Virus record (IMG/VR): IMGVR_UViG_3300021520_000236
Coordinates: 1-52,712 of that record
Reading direction: 5' to 3' (one strand)
DNA length: 52,712 nucleotides
Origin: a virus
The notes under the pieces are model-generated. The model saw only the letters and a program-made list of their open reading frames with translations, searched no databases and was not told where the DNA came from. Position numbers and translations under genes: made by a program. Shown piece after piece: positions 24,730 through 33,948 of this stretch (the stretch's first letter is position 1; the number at the start of each line of letters is the position of its first letter).

Positions 24730-25271
24730 GCACCGCATCCTACGCAAACACGCCCGACTTCAACCCGGAAGACGAGGCCAGCATCAAAAACGCACTGACC
24801 GGCGAGTTCACCAGACCCGCCGCCGTCTTCCAAGGCCGCCCGCTGTGGCCGTTCACCCCCGGAAGCAAGGCGCTTTATCACATGTCGCTCTCTGACGCCG
24901 ACACGAGGCTGTATCGCGTGCTCGCTTTCATCCTGATCCACATCCGGGGAGAGCAAGAGCTTAGGAACGCCACGGGTGAGGTCGTCGCCAAGGCGATGGC
25001 GACCTCGATGGAATCCGACCTGGCCGCCCGTGTCGTTCCGCTCGTCTGGCACGATCTGAACCTTTTCCGGGTCAAAGCGCTCGCGCTCTGCGATTCGATG
25101 ACCCCCGAGGACATCGAGGCAGCGTTCGAGATCGTCAATCGCGAGCTCAAACTCGAGGCAGCGAGCGAAGTTGTGGCGACCCCGCCCGACTACGGCGCGC
25201 CTCAAAAAAAAAGCACACCGACACCCCGCCCGAAATCGGGTGGCAAGCGTTCTCGGCCGCGAAAGAAATGA
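24726..25271 (+). CDS. Tail assembly chaperone, short form (gpG-like)
   Basis: A 181-residue protein located just before the tape-measure region. It is helical (YRVLAFILIHIRGEQELRNA; SDLAARVVPLVWHDLNLFRV) with a basic tail PRPKSGGKRSRPRKK. A run of nine A residues (25204-25212) close to the 3' end permits -1 slippage into a frame that stays open for 217 more bases. This is the organisation of lambda G/GT. Confidence 0.75.
   Translation: MSTASYANTPDFNPEDEASIKNALTGEFTRPAAVFQGRPLWPFTPGSKALYHMSLSDADTRLYRVLAFILIHIRGEQELRNATGEVVAKAMATSMESDLAARVVPLVWHDLNLFRVKALALCDSMTPEDIEAAFEIVNRELKLEAASEVVATPPDYGAPQKKSTPTPRPKSGGKRSRPRKK
25204..25212 (+). promoter_or_regulatory. Probable -1 ribosomal frameshift site
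   Basis: A run C-AAAAAAAAA-G read as CAA AAA AAA AGC in the chaperone frame. Slipping back one base enters a frame reading KKKHTDTPPEIGWQAFSAAK that is open to 25429. Slippery A runs at this position of tail operons give the conserved G/GT ratio. Confidence 0.7.
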
Positions 25272-25429
25272 ACATGAGCGTCCATGACTACCTCTGGGAA
25301 ACCCGCGTGACCGTGGCAAACATGCTCCACCATGCGCGGCTGGTCTCCGAGGGGTGGACATGCCGCCGATTAGTGAGGGCAGAGGCCAGAAAACGCCGGA
25401 TCCTCGACCGCATCCGAAACAGAAAATGA
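25268..25429 (+). CDS. Tail chaperone T domain (reached by frameshift; internal ATG possible)
   Basis: The minus-one frame gives, from the slippery site, about 72 residues ending DYLWETRVTVANMLHHARLV and RRILDRIRNRK. An ATG at 25268 overlaps the short form's stop, so separate translation is also possible. In lambda the frameshifted GT extension contacts the tail tube and tape measure. Its stop overlaps the start of the next gene (ATGA). Confidence 0.65.
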   Translation: MNMSVHDYLWETRVTVANMLHHARLVSEGWTCRRLVRAEARKRRILDRIRNRK

Positions 25430-26127
25430 CGATCTCCTCCACATCATCGATCCGCAACCTCTCCGACGTGATCCGCGGGCTCTCAGAAGCCAGCGGATCC
25501 ACCGTCCAGAATGTTGTTGATTTCGAGATGGGCAAAGTGCTGGAGAAATGCGTCGCGCTAACCCCGGCGGCCAGCATCGCCAAGATTGCGGACAATTACG
25601 CCACCAGACAGTGGACAACCGGATACCCCGGCAGTTTCGTGATCGATCGCCGCATGAAAAAATACCGGATCGCTGGGTCCGGCAGATACGGGAAGCAGAA
25701 AAAAGACCACAGAAACAGGTATCCGGATTGGCTGTGGTCCGAACTGCAAGGAGCCCAGCGGCAGTCTGAGGAAAAAGCGATCCTGCTTCGAGGGCTCTCT
25801 AAGCAGTCATGGCTGCGTCTCGCAGAGATGCTTGGATACACGATCAAGGCCACGAAATACGTCCAGAAGATACCGAACAACTTCAACCAGAACTTTAACG
25901 TCACGCGCTCGGGAGGGAAAAGCGGGGAATACTTCGTCGGAATCTTGAACGCCCAGCCTACGATCAACCGGATTGGCGGAAAGCGAATCGTAAAGAAAGC
26001 CGTGGCCGGCCGCGTTGGATATTTCAAGCGCAACATGGAAAACGGAGTCCTAGCGGATGCCGCCAAGCTCGCTAAGGCATACCCCGGTCTCCACGTCATG
26101 CAGGGAGGGCAAATGGAGTTGATATGA
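25426..26127 (+). CDS. Hypothetical tail protein
   Basis: A 233-residue basic protein (YRIAGSGRYGKQKKDHRNRY; LRLAEMLGYTIKATKYVQKI), no family recognised. It lies between the tail chaperone and the tape measure, with overlaps on both sides. It may belong to the tail tip or assembly machinery. An in-frame ATG at 25354 exists, but it lies inside the T-domain frame. Confidence 0.6.
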   Translation: MTISSTSSIRNLSDVIRGLSEASGSTVQNVVDFEMGKVLEKCVALTPAASIAKIADNYATRQWTTGYPGSFVIDRRMKKYRIAGSGRYGKQKKDHRNRYPDWLWSELQGAQRQSEEKAILLRGLSKQSWLRLAEMLGYTIKATKYVQKIPNNFNQNFNVTRSGGKSGEYFVGILNAQPTINRIGGKRIVKKAVAGRVGYFKRNMENGVLADAAKLAKAYPGLHVMQGGQMELI

Positions 26128-27773
26128 GTGACGCAATCGAACTATCGATCGGCGGGACAAACAAAGGCTTCGTCGCCGTCCTCAACGACACGGAAAAGCG
26201 CGCGAAGGAATCGACCGCAAAGACAAATGTTGCGCTCGACCAAATAGGCGCACAGGGAGTCAAGGGAAGGCAGAAGATCGGGACTGACCTTAACGGGATC
26301 GCCGCCGACTTTGCCAAATGCACGTCACTGTCGGGAGCCCTTGAAATGGGCCTTGGCCGGCTTGGATCCTCGTTCAAGATTGGCGGGATCGTCACGCTTG
26401 CCAGCGCATTCGTGAAAGCCATCTATGACGCGACCCAGAACTCGCGGGACCTTAATTTTGAGATCGAGAAACTCGGCCGGCGGAACAATTACAACGTCGG
26501 CGGGTTTTCGATGGGCGAACTGGAAGGCAACCTCTCCGACACAAAAGGCGCACGCGAGAAAAACTGGGGCTCGATGATGAGCCAGGACAACAAGCCGAAC
26601 TGGATAAAAGCAGCGGGCAGCTTTTGGCAGGACGAGCTCGCGAATGCCGGCGAATTTTGGTCTGGCCACGGCGGAAAGTCATTGGGGCAGGTTGCAGGTG
26701 TTCGGGGCGAAAGGGACGAGGAATTGCGGAAAATCCAACTGGCCGACCTTTCCCGGATCGCGGAAAAGGAACGGCAGATATTCGATATCCAAACCCTCCG
26801 CATCAAAGGGGCGCATGAGCTCGCCGACGTGAAGGCAATGGAGGCGGTCTATTTGGAGCGGATCCGGAGCGCCCACGAAAAAGCCAAGGAGGCCGGATCG
26901 ACCGACACCTCCCTGCAATCCCAGCTCCAACAGGAGATGGCCATGGTCAAGGCGGGGATGTTCAAAGAAGCCATGACCCGCGGCGACATCCGCGCCCGCG
27001 CAGAGATCGGAGCCGACCTCTCCGTCCGCAATGCCCGAATGGAAGCTGGCCCCAACAGCCGGATGTCCATCGGTCTGTCCCGCATGGGAGACCAGGCGCA
27101 GCTCGCCCGGCTCGACTACGAAAACGCCAAAGCCAAGGCACGCCGGTTCCCTGATGACCCGGACGCGGCCAGCGCCGTCATCGTCGCACAGAAGGCGATG
27201 GAACAACTCGGGGAGCAGGTGAAGATTTTTACGCGCGGCCTAGTAAGCGACGGAAACCAAATCAAGAGCCTGAATACCATCGCTACCGGCAATCGTCGCG
27301 AGGAACGCAACGCGAAAGAGGCAATCGCCCAAGCCGACAAGATGGAACGCGTCGGGCTCCCCACAGTCACAACCGGAACCCATGCACGCAAGATCCTCAG
27401 CGGGGCAGATCGCGACATGGACGGAAATATCAAAGGAGACGTGGATCCTCTCACAACCTCTCGCCTAGCAGGTGGGGCAGCGAACGCAGTCCGTGCCACA
27501 GGGTATGCTTCAATGTATGGTCAACACGGTATTCCGGCGGGTGGCTCGCATCTGCCATCGGGGCCGGGTGGATACAAGGCCGAGGGCATTGGTGCAATGC
27601 TCGCCAAGTCCGAAATGCAGCACAAGCACGGGGTTATTGGTCTCGCTTCAGACAAGGCGGCTCGGCAGGAGGCGATTGAGAAAAGCAAAGTTGAATCTGT
27701 GAAAGCCGGGACCGCATCGCCGGGGCAGGCACTTGCCAGCATCGCGCAGATCCTCACCGCTTGGAACAATTAA
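26124..27773 (+). CDS. Tail tape-measure protein (short)
   Basis: A 549-residue protein, largely helical, with an early hydrophobic helix region (FKIGGIVTLASAFVKAIYDA) and long charged heptad-rich stretches (LSRIAEKERQIFDIQTLRIK, LADVKAMEAVYLERIRSAHE). This fits a tape-measure protein, and the position just after the chaperone is diagnostic. At roughly 1.5 Å per residue it implies a tail of about 80 nm. Confidence 0.75.
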   Translation: MSDAIELSIGGTNKGFVAVLNDTEKRAKESTAKTNVALDQIGAQGVKGRQKIGTDLNGIAADFAKCTSLSGALEMGLGRLGSSFKIGGIVTLASAFVKAIYDATQNSRDLNFEIEKLGRRNNYNVGGFSMGELEGNLSDTKGAREKNWGSMMSQDNKPNWIKAAGSFWQDELANAGEFWSGHGGKSLGQVAGVRGERDEELRKIQLADLSRIAEKERQIFDIQTLRIKGAHELADVKAMEAVYLERIRSAHEKAKEAGSTDTSLQSQLQQEMAMVKAGMFKEAMTRGDIRARAEIGADLSVRNARMEAGPNSRMSIGLSRMGDQAQLARLDYENAKAKARRFPDDPDAASAVIVAQKAMEQLGEQVKIFTRGLVSDGNQIKSLNTIATGNRREERNAKEAIAQADKMERVGLPTVTTGTHARKILSGADRDMDGNIKGDVDPLTTSRLAGGAANAVRATGYASMYGQHGIPAGGSHLPSGPGGYKAEGIGAMLAKSEMQHKHGVIGLASDKAARQEAIEKSKVESVKAGTASPGQALASIAQILTAWNN

Positions 27774-28454
27774 ATGAGCGCGAAAAAAAATTCGGACGCA
27801 CACAAAAACGCGAAAACTCCCGCATTCCTCGGAGATTCACAGCTGTGTATCCCGCTCCCCGGATCGACAATGCAGAAGAATTACTACGGGATCGACGTTC
27901 TCAACCGACAGTTTTCCTGCCCGAGATCAGAGGTAGGAAATTCAATTCCACCCAAAGCGTCTTCCGACTTCTTTTATCCGAACCTTTGCGCGACCGGAAA
28001 CTACAGCGTGAACGAAGGTGAGGGGCTGATGACAACGATCAGCGTCGAATACAAAGGATTGCTGAACAACTTCATCCCCGATCCGCTCATCACTTACGGC
28101 ATGGGGACCGGCCAGACCTCTGCGACCAATGGGGACACCGGAGACGCCGAAACTCAGCGGACGTGGGAGATCGTCTTTTATTCCCCGACCGCGACCTACC
28201 GCTATATCACGAACGGGAAGCCGATCGGACCAAAGTTTTCCACATACGCAGGCGGGGCTGTCGCAAGCCCGACAATCCAGACCCAATCCATTACCGACGG
28301 CACCGGGCGCCGCAGGATCAGCGCCCCCACCATCGCACTGCAAGTCATCGGCCAGCTCGCAGGCTTCAATGCCTCGCCCGTCGCCGGGACTCCCTACTAC
28401 GAATGCGACGAGACCTGGAGAGGGGTTTACATCCTCGTCCCATCTGGCGCATGA
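27774..28454 (+). CDS. Hypothetical tail protein
   Basis: A 226-residue beta-rich protein (GNYSVNEGEGLMTTISVEYK; RTWEIVFYSPTATYRYITNG), with no recognised family. It follows the tape measure directly and is probably a distal tail component. Confidence 0.6.
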   Translation: MSAKKNSDAHKNAKTPAFLGDSQLCIPLPGSTMQKNYYGIDVLNRQFSCPRSEVGNSIPPKASSDFFYPNLCATGNYSVNEGEGLMTTISVEYKGLLNNFIPDPLITYGMGTGQTSATNGDTGDAETQRTWEIVFYSPTATYRYITNGKPIGPKFSTYAGGAVASPTIQTQSITDGTGRRRISAPTIALQVIGQLAGFNASPVAGTPYYECDETWRGVYILVPSGA

Positions 28455-29170
28455 CCTTCGATACCTCCAAAATCAAAGGCCCCAAATGGCTCAAGCAGGC
28501 GTTTTCGGACGTTGACGCGAAGATCGAAGCCAACAAGCCGATCAGCGGGATCGGCACGCAGGTTTTCGACTCGGCCGGCGGTCGGCCAATCAATTCGGTT
28601 GGCAGGGGAGTGGGAGCATCCGCGGGAGGATATTTCCCGTTCCAGGTGATCGCCGCCGGCCAAAACCTCGGCATCTCCCCGGCCAGCTCGCTGTTCAAAA
28701 ATCTCAAAGGCGAGACCATCCCCATCACCGGACTCCTCGCGGACGAGACCAATATGTCCGACCCCGGCTGGTTCGCATGTCCAGCCATCGGCAAAAAAAT
28801 CTGGCTGCAGATCGGCACCTGTGCCAGCAGCGGGGCCGCTCCCCGCCCGCTCGCGCTCACCGCTGCCACTACCCAGATCCGCTCCGGCGCGGTCGGCTCA
28901 ACTCTCTGGGATGAATACCCCGACCCGATTTCCATCAACAGCGATGATCCAACAAAGCCATTTCAAGAATTTTACAACCTCCTCATCGCCGAAATCACCG
29001 ATCCAGAAGTTGATCCGCGCCCATCATCCCTCGTCGTCACCGTCGGAGAGGAAAGGCGACAGATCACGCAATGCTGGTGCCGCGATATACTTGCGGTCAC
29101 TTGGCTGGTCAATGGGGCACTCTGCTTTGTCCCGGTTGATCCATCCCCGGACTATAAGCCGACAGCATGA
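28451..29170 (+). CDS. Hypothetical tail protein
   Basis: A 239-residue protein rich in glycine and proline (GGRPINSVGRGVGASAGGYF; CQ/CWCRDILAVTWLVNGALC near the end). ATGA overlaps at both ends tie it to the tail operon. Likely baseplate or tip; no family recognised. Confidence 0.58.
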   Translation: MTFDTSKIKGPKWLKQAFSDVDAKIEANKPISGIGTQVFDSAGGRPINSVGRGVGASAGGYFPFQVIAAGQNLGISPASSLFKNLKGETIPITGLLADETNMSDPGWFACPAIGKKIWLQIGTCASSGAAPRPLALTAATTQIRSGAVGSTLWDEYPDPISINSDDPTKPFQEFYNLLIAEITDPEVDPRPSSLVVTVGEERRQITQCWCRDILAVTWLVNGALCFVPVDPSPDYKPTA

Positions 29171-29991
29171 GCGATTACCTGTGCGTGCCATTTCCAGAAT
29201 TTAGGGCGTTCCCTTTTGCGATCCCTAAGAAAACGGAAACGGATTATGGCATCCCCATTTCGCTAGCAACGGCCATAAAGTTTTTTTGGCGGGTGAAGAC
29301 ATGGGAAATTGTAAGGCCGTCATGGATGCCCGAGTATTGGGTAGGAGACATATCGGGACCGCACATCCCCGATGCCGTGCCGGAACAAAGGGAGAGTTAT
29401 TCCGCAGGGACACTAACAGCCGATTATGTGCCCGATCCAGAAAACCCCGAATCATATTTATACACCGCCACGGCACAGCAGTTATCCGGCGAAAGATTCC
29501 TTATGACACAAGGGGCGGCAAGGTTCATATTCCCTTGGTCGGGGCCGGTAGGATACCTATACGCATCATCGGTTGGCATTACAGATTTGAACATCGGTTT
29601 TGATATGCAACTCAAAAGGGATGAAACGGGGAACCTGTTCATTTCCATAATCGGACTGGATTCGGTAATCCCCATACTCACATACGGTTTTCAAAACATA
29701 CCCGGTTCGGAATTTTCAACCCCCGACATTTCGGTGGATGAGACAACCGGAATAATCACGTTAGGCGTTGCATATTTGAGCGGCGGAAGAATCCCTTCCC
29801 CTTGGGAAAACGGACACTACGTTGATCCGGTAGGCCCATTCCTAGAGACATCAATAGCCAGAAGCCCCGATATGTTTGATTTCCTTTTACCGCTAACGCT
29901 TTCCCCTAAAGAGTTCTGGCCCTACAAGAACAGCGCGGGGGATTCCGTATGGGACACCGGAACCGGAAATCTGATTACTCCGGTGTCTTGA
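29167..29991 (+). CDS. Hypothetical tail protein with atypical composition
   Basis: A 274-residue protein, aromatic and beta-rich (FFWRVKTWEIVRPSWMPEYW; GYLYASSVGITDLNIGFDMQ). Its DNA is visibly more A+T-rich, with codons such as ATA and TTA that neighbours avoid, which suggests later acquisition. Probably a virion tip or receptor-interaction protein by position. Confidence 0.55.
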   Translation: MSDYLCVPFPEFRAFPFAIPKKTETDYGIPISLATAIKFFWRVKTWEIVRPSWMPEYWVGDISGPHIPDAVPEQRESYSAGTLTADYVPDPENPESYLYTATAQQLSGERFLMTQGAARFIFPWSGPVGYLYASSVGITDLNIGFDMQLKRDETGNLFISIIGLDSVIPILTYGFQNIPGSEFSTPDISVDETTGIITLGVAYLSGGRIPSPWENGHYVDPVGPFLETSIARSPDMFDFLLPLTLSPKEFWPYKNSAGDSVWDTGTGNLITPVS

Positions 29992-30022
29992 CCCTCCTTA
30001 TTTTTGACACAACCCCACATTT

Positions 30023-32524
30023 ATGAGCCTCTCCGCAGTCCGATTGATCGCTAATATCGCCAGCCCGGACAAAACCGGGCTTCTTGATTCGTTTTTCTCC
30101 CAGCGCCCAGCATCACAGGGGCTTTATTTCCGGGGGGACAAGAACCGCGTCGAATTTTACCCCGTTTCCCCCGCCGATGGCAGCGCGACCATGTTCTGGC
30201 TGCCCGAGGTAATCGACCCGTCCCATCTCTCGCTCGGGATCGGAGATGCCGACAAGCCGGCAGAAAGCGGAACATTTTCCCTCGCGTATAGCGGCAGTTC
30301 TACCGCGCTGACCGGTCTCAGCTATGCGGTGGACGCCGCAACCCTACAGTCGGCACTCAATGCCAATACGGCCATCGCCGCGCTGCCCGACACCGTTGCA
30401 GTGTCATTGCTGGCAACCGGCGTTTACCAGGTCGCATTTCAAGCAGTCGGGGCACGGTCGCTCCTGACCGGAGACCCGACCGGGCTACTCCCCGAGTGCA
30501 ACGTGTTTGTTTCCAGACTGCAAACCGGAAGCGCGACCACGAAAGAGATCCAGATCATCCAGATCGTTCAGCGCCCATACGTTTACGTTTCCTCATGGTC
30601 CGCGACTTCCGGCCCATCAGCCGCCGTCACGACAATCCAGACCGGAACAGTCAGCGTGGCCGCGATGTTCGAGGTCGAGATTTCCCCGCTCCCGTATGCC
30701 GGATCATTCACCGTGGCGGGGTCTTCCCCGTTGGCCTACAACGGGACGCAGGACGATTGGCAGACCGCACTTGGAACCGGATGGAATGTCGTCAAGACAG
30801 GAGAGGCGCAATTTACGCTTTCTCGCACTACTGTTGGCGTTTACGCGATCACATCTGCCGACATCAATGTTTCTGGATTGAGCGTGTTTTCCGGACTTTA
30901 CGGGACACTCGCATTCAATGCGGCAACCCTTTTCAAACGGTTCATGTCCGAGCCGACCGGAGAGTTTTCTACCACGCTCGAAGTGACATACGATGACGGA
31001 ACCGTCCGATCTGTCCTATTGCACGTCCCGGTCACGCTCACGAAAGAAATCCTTTCCGCCGGATCTCTTTCCCCGTCGAACTGGAACGGTGGATTTTACA
31101 CGAAAACCGAAAGCGACGCGCGTTTCGCCCCGATCTCGGCAACGGACATCAAACTAACAGTCCCCAACCAATCCGCCCTCCTCGCCCTTACCCTAGCCGA
31201 CGTGCAAAACGGCGACTTCGTTTTGCAGAGCGACACGAACGTGCTCTACGAAGTGACCGACCAATCCGCGCTCGGGACAGCCGGGGCGTTTACCGCTCTT
31301 GCCACAGTCACATGGGATCAGGTGACGGGGAAGCCGACGAGCTTCGCTCCTGTTGCCCACAAGTCAACCCACGCCACAGGCGGCAGCGATGCGCTGGCAC
31401 CCAGTGACATCGGGGCGGTTCCAACATCGCGCACCATCAACGGCGTTGACCTCTCCGCCAACCGCACGCTCAACGACATCGGCGCGGCATCTGTCCGGCT
31501 CATCAAAACCACGAATTTTACCGCCGACATCAACGGGCGATACACTGTGGCCGGAACGGCGACAGTGACCGACCCCAGCGGCACCACCAGCGGCCAGATA
31601 TACAGCGTCGTGATCGGCAGCGGGACCGCTACCATCGGCGGCGTGGCCTACGCCCCGAGCCGCGTGGAGGTGATACGGTATTACAATGGCAGCGCGTGGA
31701 CGACTCTCAGCCCGACGTTTTCCGATAACTTAACGCTCAATGGCACCGGCAATCTTGCGCCAAATCAAACGTCGGCGAGCGCATCGTCTTTAATGACTCG
31801 GAGTCTATGCGACACTCGCTACCAGTCAACCGCTCCGCTTTTCCGAAAATTTAATGCCGATATTATTTATCCAATCGGGCTATACGCGGTCACCGGAGGC
31901 ATTCTGACAAACGGGGGAAATACAATTTTCAATTCTGGGATGAGGCAAATTCAAGCAACCTCGACAGCAAATTCCACAGCACTATTAATATTTCCAGGAA
32001 TAATCACCAACACATCAGGGAACACTGATTTTTCTTATGGGTGGACGGGATTCAGCGTAATAATGAGCCTGCCGTACCGCGAGGGATGTACGACTCGCGT
32101 TGGCATTGGAGGAGTTCTGACAGCCGATACCGTCATGCCGGTTGGCTCGATGAACTGTCGCGGAATGGCCATCGAATTTCAGATGAGTTCCTCCGTGCTG
32201 CAATGGCGGATGATTACGGAAAACGACAGCGGAACCGAGAATATAACGTCGTGGGCTGGAATCGGCGCACTCGCATTATTTTACGAAATTGCAGTTTTTG
32301 TGAATAACGCAACTGCTTACGCGCTTGTCCGTCCCATTACTGCCGATGTGTCAACTGTCCCGACCTGGACGGTAAATGCGTCGCTTTCAGGTTGCACGGC
32401 CGGAATTGTGGCTGGGATGGTTGGGTGCATGGTTGGCGTTGTAAATAACGGCGGAGCGGCTGGAAGCTGCTCCGCGCAAATTCACGCACTCACGTTCTTT
32501 CACACTCAAAACGATCCTCGATGA
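30023..32524 (+). CDS. Tail fibre protein
   Basis: An 833-residue protein, the largest in the window, composed mainly of Ser/Thr/Gly/Ala. It contains the YTKTESDARF segment and the repeat DIGAVPTSRTINGVDLSANR-TLNDIGA that are typical of phage fibre shafts, and ends in a beta-rich, less conserved C-terminal domain (after about 600) likely to bind the receptor. TTTTTGACACA lies 12 bases before the start. Confidence 0.83.
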   Translation: MSLSAVRLIANIASPDKTGLLDSFFSQRPASQGLYFRGDKNRVEFYPVSPADGSATMFWLPEVIDPSHLSLGIGDADKPAESGTFSLAYSGSSTALTGLSYAVDAATLQSALNANTAIAALPDTVAVSLLATGVYQVAFQAVGARSLLTGDPTGLLPECNVFVSRLQTGSATTKEIQIIQIVQRPYVYVSSWSATSGPSAAVTTIQTGTVSVAAMFEVEISPLPYAGSFTVAGSSPLAYNGTQDDWQTALGTGWNVVKTGEAQFTLSRTTVGVYAITSADINVSGLSVFSGLYGTLAFNAATLFKRFMSEPTGEFSTTLEVTYDDGTVRSVLLHVPVTLTKEILSAGSLSPSNWNGGFYTKTESDARFAPISATDIKLTVPNQSALLALTLADVQNGDFVLQSDTNVLYEVTDQSALGTAGAFTALATVTWDQVTGKPTSFAPVAHKSTHATGGSDALAPSDIGAVPTSRTINGVDLSANRTLNDIGAASVRLIKTTNFTADINGRYTVAGTATVTDPSGTTSGQIYSVVIGSGTATIGGVAYAPSRVEVIRYYNGSAWTTLSPTFSDNLTLNGTGNLAPNQTSASASSLMTRSLCDTRYQSTAPLFRKFNADIIYPIGLYAVTGGILTNGGNTIFNSGMRQIQATSTANSTALLIFPGIITNTSGNTDFSYGWTGFSVIMSLPYREGCTTRVGIGGVLTADTVMPVGSMNCRGMAIEFQMSSSVLQWRMITENDSGTENITSWAGIGALALFYEIAVFVNNATAYALVRPITADVSTVPTWTVNASLSGCTAGIVAGMVGCMVGVVNNGGAAGSCSAQIHALTFFHTQNDPR

Positions 32525-32922
32525 AAACCCTACGCCTCGTCATTTTTACCCCGTCCCAAAACGTCGCGGCCCGTTACTGGGAGGAGGACGGATTCCGCCG
32601 CAACGACCAGCTCCAAATCTCAGCGCTAGCGCCCGACCAGCAGGCGGTCGTGGCAGGCGCGATGGGCTGGGCAGAATCGAAACTTCCAGAAGGCTTCACG
32701 GTTCTCGAAAGCGTCGAACTCCGCCGCGAGGCCGACGTGCCGACAGCATGGAGCACGCCCGCCACGCCGGACGAACAGCCGCAGCCGACCGCCTTTGGTC
32801 CGTCGTTCGTTGCTTCAATCACCGGCCACGGCCCACTCGGCCAGCAATCGGTCGAGATCCACAGCGACCAGAGTCCTGTGTTCTTGGCTCTGGAAGCGCT
32901 TTGGGAGCAGTTTTCAACTTAA
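32521..32922 (+). CDS. Small protein after the fibre (possible fibre chaperone)
   Basis: A 133-residue protein (VIFTPSQNVAARYWEEDGFR; EGFTVLESVELRREADVPTA), no recognised domain. ATGA overlap with the fibre gene is the usual position for a fibre-assembly chaperone; that role is inferred from position only. Confidence 0.5.
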   Translation: MKTLRLVIFTPSQNVAARYWEEDGFRRNDQLQISALAPDQQAVVAGAMGWAESKLPEGFTVLESVELRREADVPTAWSTPATPDEQPQPTAFGPSFVASITGHGPLGQQSVEIHSDQSPVFLALEALWEQFST

Positions 32923-32954
32923 CCTCAGAGCCGCAAGGCTAGAAGACCAAACTG

Positions 32955-33521
32955 ATGCCAGATGAGCAACGACCAGACCGTTACGACGATGCCCATGAGT
33001 GGAGGAGAGCCACTGACCAGCAGATTACATCCCTGCGTGGAGCGGTGTCCAGTTTGGAGACGGGACAGGCAAAGGTTCAGTCTGGTTTAGACTACCTCAC
33101 CAATACCGTAAATAATGCGGTGACTGTGTTCCAGCAGACGGCGAAGCCAAAGGAAACTCAGTGGGGAGTGCTGATCTCCCTCCTTGCACTCATAACCATC
33201 ATCGCTGGCGGATTTACGAAGCTCACGACCGATCCGATAACGTTCACCCAAGAATCAAACGTCAGGAGGATTCAGGCTTTGGAGGATACGGATGCGGTAT
33301 TCGCCAAGTTCGCTGGTGCTTCCGAAGCATGGCGGGAGGGCGCACGGCGGGAACTGGATCGCCTTTGGGAACACGCGCAGCAAGCGGAAACGGATCACGT
33401 TTCAATGGTAGATCCCACGGCATACGCTCGCGGGAGACAGGACGCTTATGAAGGCCGTCTGAACAGGCTCTCTCAGCGACTCGAAAAACTCGGTGAACGA
33501 ACTTACGCCGCAAAGCCATGA
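32955..33521 (+). CDS. Membrane protein with coiled coils, lysis region
   Basis: A 188-residue protein: an N-terminal helical part (ITSLRGAVSSLETGQAKVQS), one transmembrane segment WGVLISLLALITIIAGGFTK at about 70-90, then a long charged helical region. The layout recalls holin-associated or XhlA-like proteins. It is the first gene of the lysis region. Confidence 0.55.
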   Translation: MPDEQRPDRYDDAHEWRRATDQQITSLRGAVSSLETGQAKVQSGLDYLTNTVNNAVTVFQQTAKPKETQWGVLISLLALITIIAGGFTKLTTDPITFTQESNVRRIQALEDTDAVFAKFAGASEAWREGARRELDRLWEHAQQAETDHVSMVDPTAYARGRQDAYEGRLNRLSQRLEKLGERTYAAKP

Positions 33522-33610
33522 GCAATTTCGACCGTTTCCTTGTCGGTATTTCCGCAGCAGCATCTTTTGTTGCGGCACTTGCTGGACTGATGCTTCTACT
33601 AAAGCCATGA
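33518..33610 (+). CDS. Tiny membrane protein (holin/antiholin candidate)
   Basis: Thirty residues consisting almost entirely of one transmembrane helix (FLVGISAAASFVAALAGLML). ATGA overlaps on both sides make translation plausible despite the size. Lysis-region position suggests a holin-type role. Confidence 0.5.
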   Translation: MSNFDRFLVGISAAASFVAALAGLMLLLKP

Positions 33611-33690
33611 AATGCCCGAACCTGATTATTGCCCTCATCTGCCTACTTTCTTTTGCGGTCGGCGCGACATCTCAAACCCTCTTTGCCTGA
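33607..33690 (+). CDS. Tiny signal-like peptide
   Basis: Twenty-seven residues, KCPNLIIALICLLSFAVGAT, a signal-peptide-like hydrophobic segment. It overlaps the previous stop and abuts the next start. It could be a small lysis membrane peptide or a translation-coupling leader. Confidence 0.4.
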   Translation: MKCPNLIIALICLLSFAVGATSQTLFA

Positions 33691-33948
33691 ATGAATCCCG
33701 CCGACCTACTCTGCCAAGACCGCCAAGCGGAGGGCAACTGTCCGATGCAGAGAGTATTCCTGCGGCACGGAATCCATCCGACATCTATCCGTCGGGGAAT
33801 GACATACCAGGCTAGGCTCGCACTGGCGTTTCTGGCCGGGTTGATCGCCCTCGCAGTTGCTTGTTTCGCCATGTTCCTGATCACATCTGCTATCCAGAAC
33901 CCGCAGTATCCAGACATCATCGCAACTCAGCCACAAATCCAAAAATGA
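33691..33948 (+). CDS. Single-pass membrane protein (possible inner-membrane spanin)
   Basis: Eighty-five residues with a central transmembrane segment (ARLALAFLAGLIALAVACFA). It precedes and overlaps a lipoprotein gene, the arrangement of spanin pairs, but the periplasmic part is very short for an i-spanin. Confidence 0.45.
   Translation: MNPADLLCQDRQAEGNCPMQRVFLRHGIHPTSIRRGMTYQARLALAFLAGLIALAVACFAMFLITSAIQNPQYPDIIATQPQIQK

Noticed and set aside
30023-32524. Diversity-generating retroelement target in the tail fibre
   Set aside because: No reverse transcriptase gene or template repeat was seen in the window.
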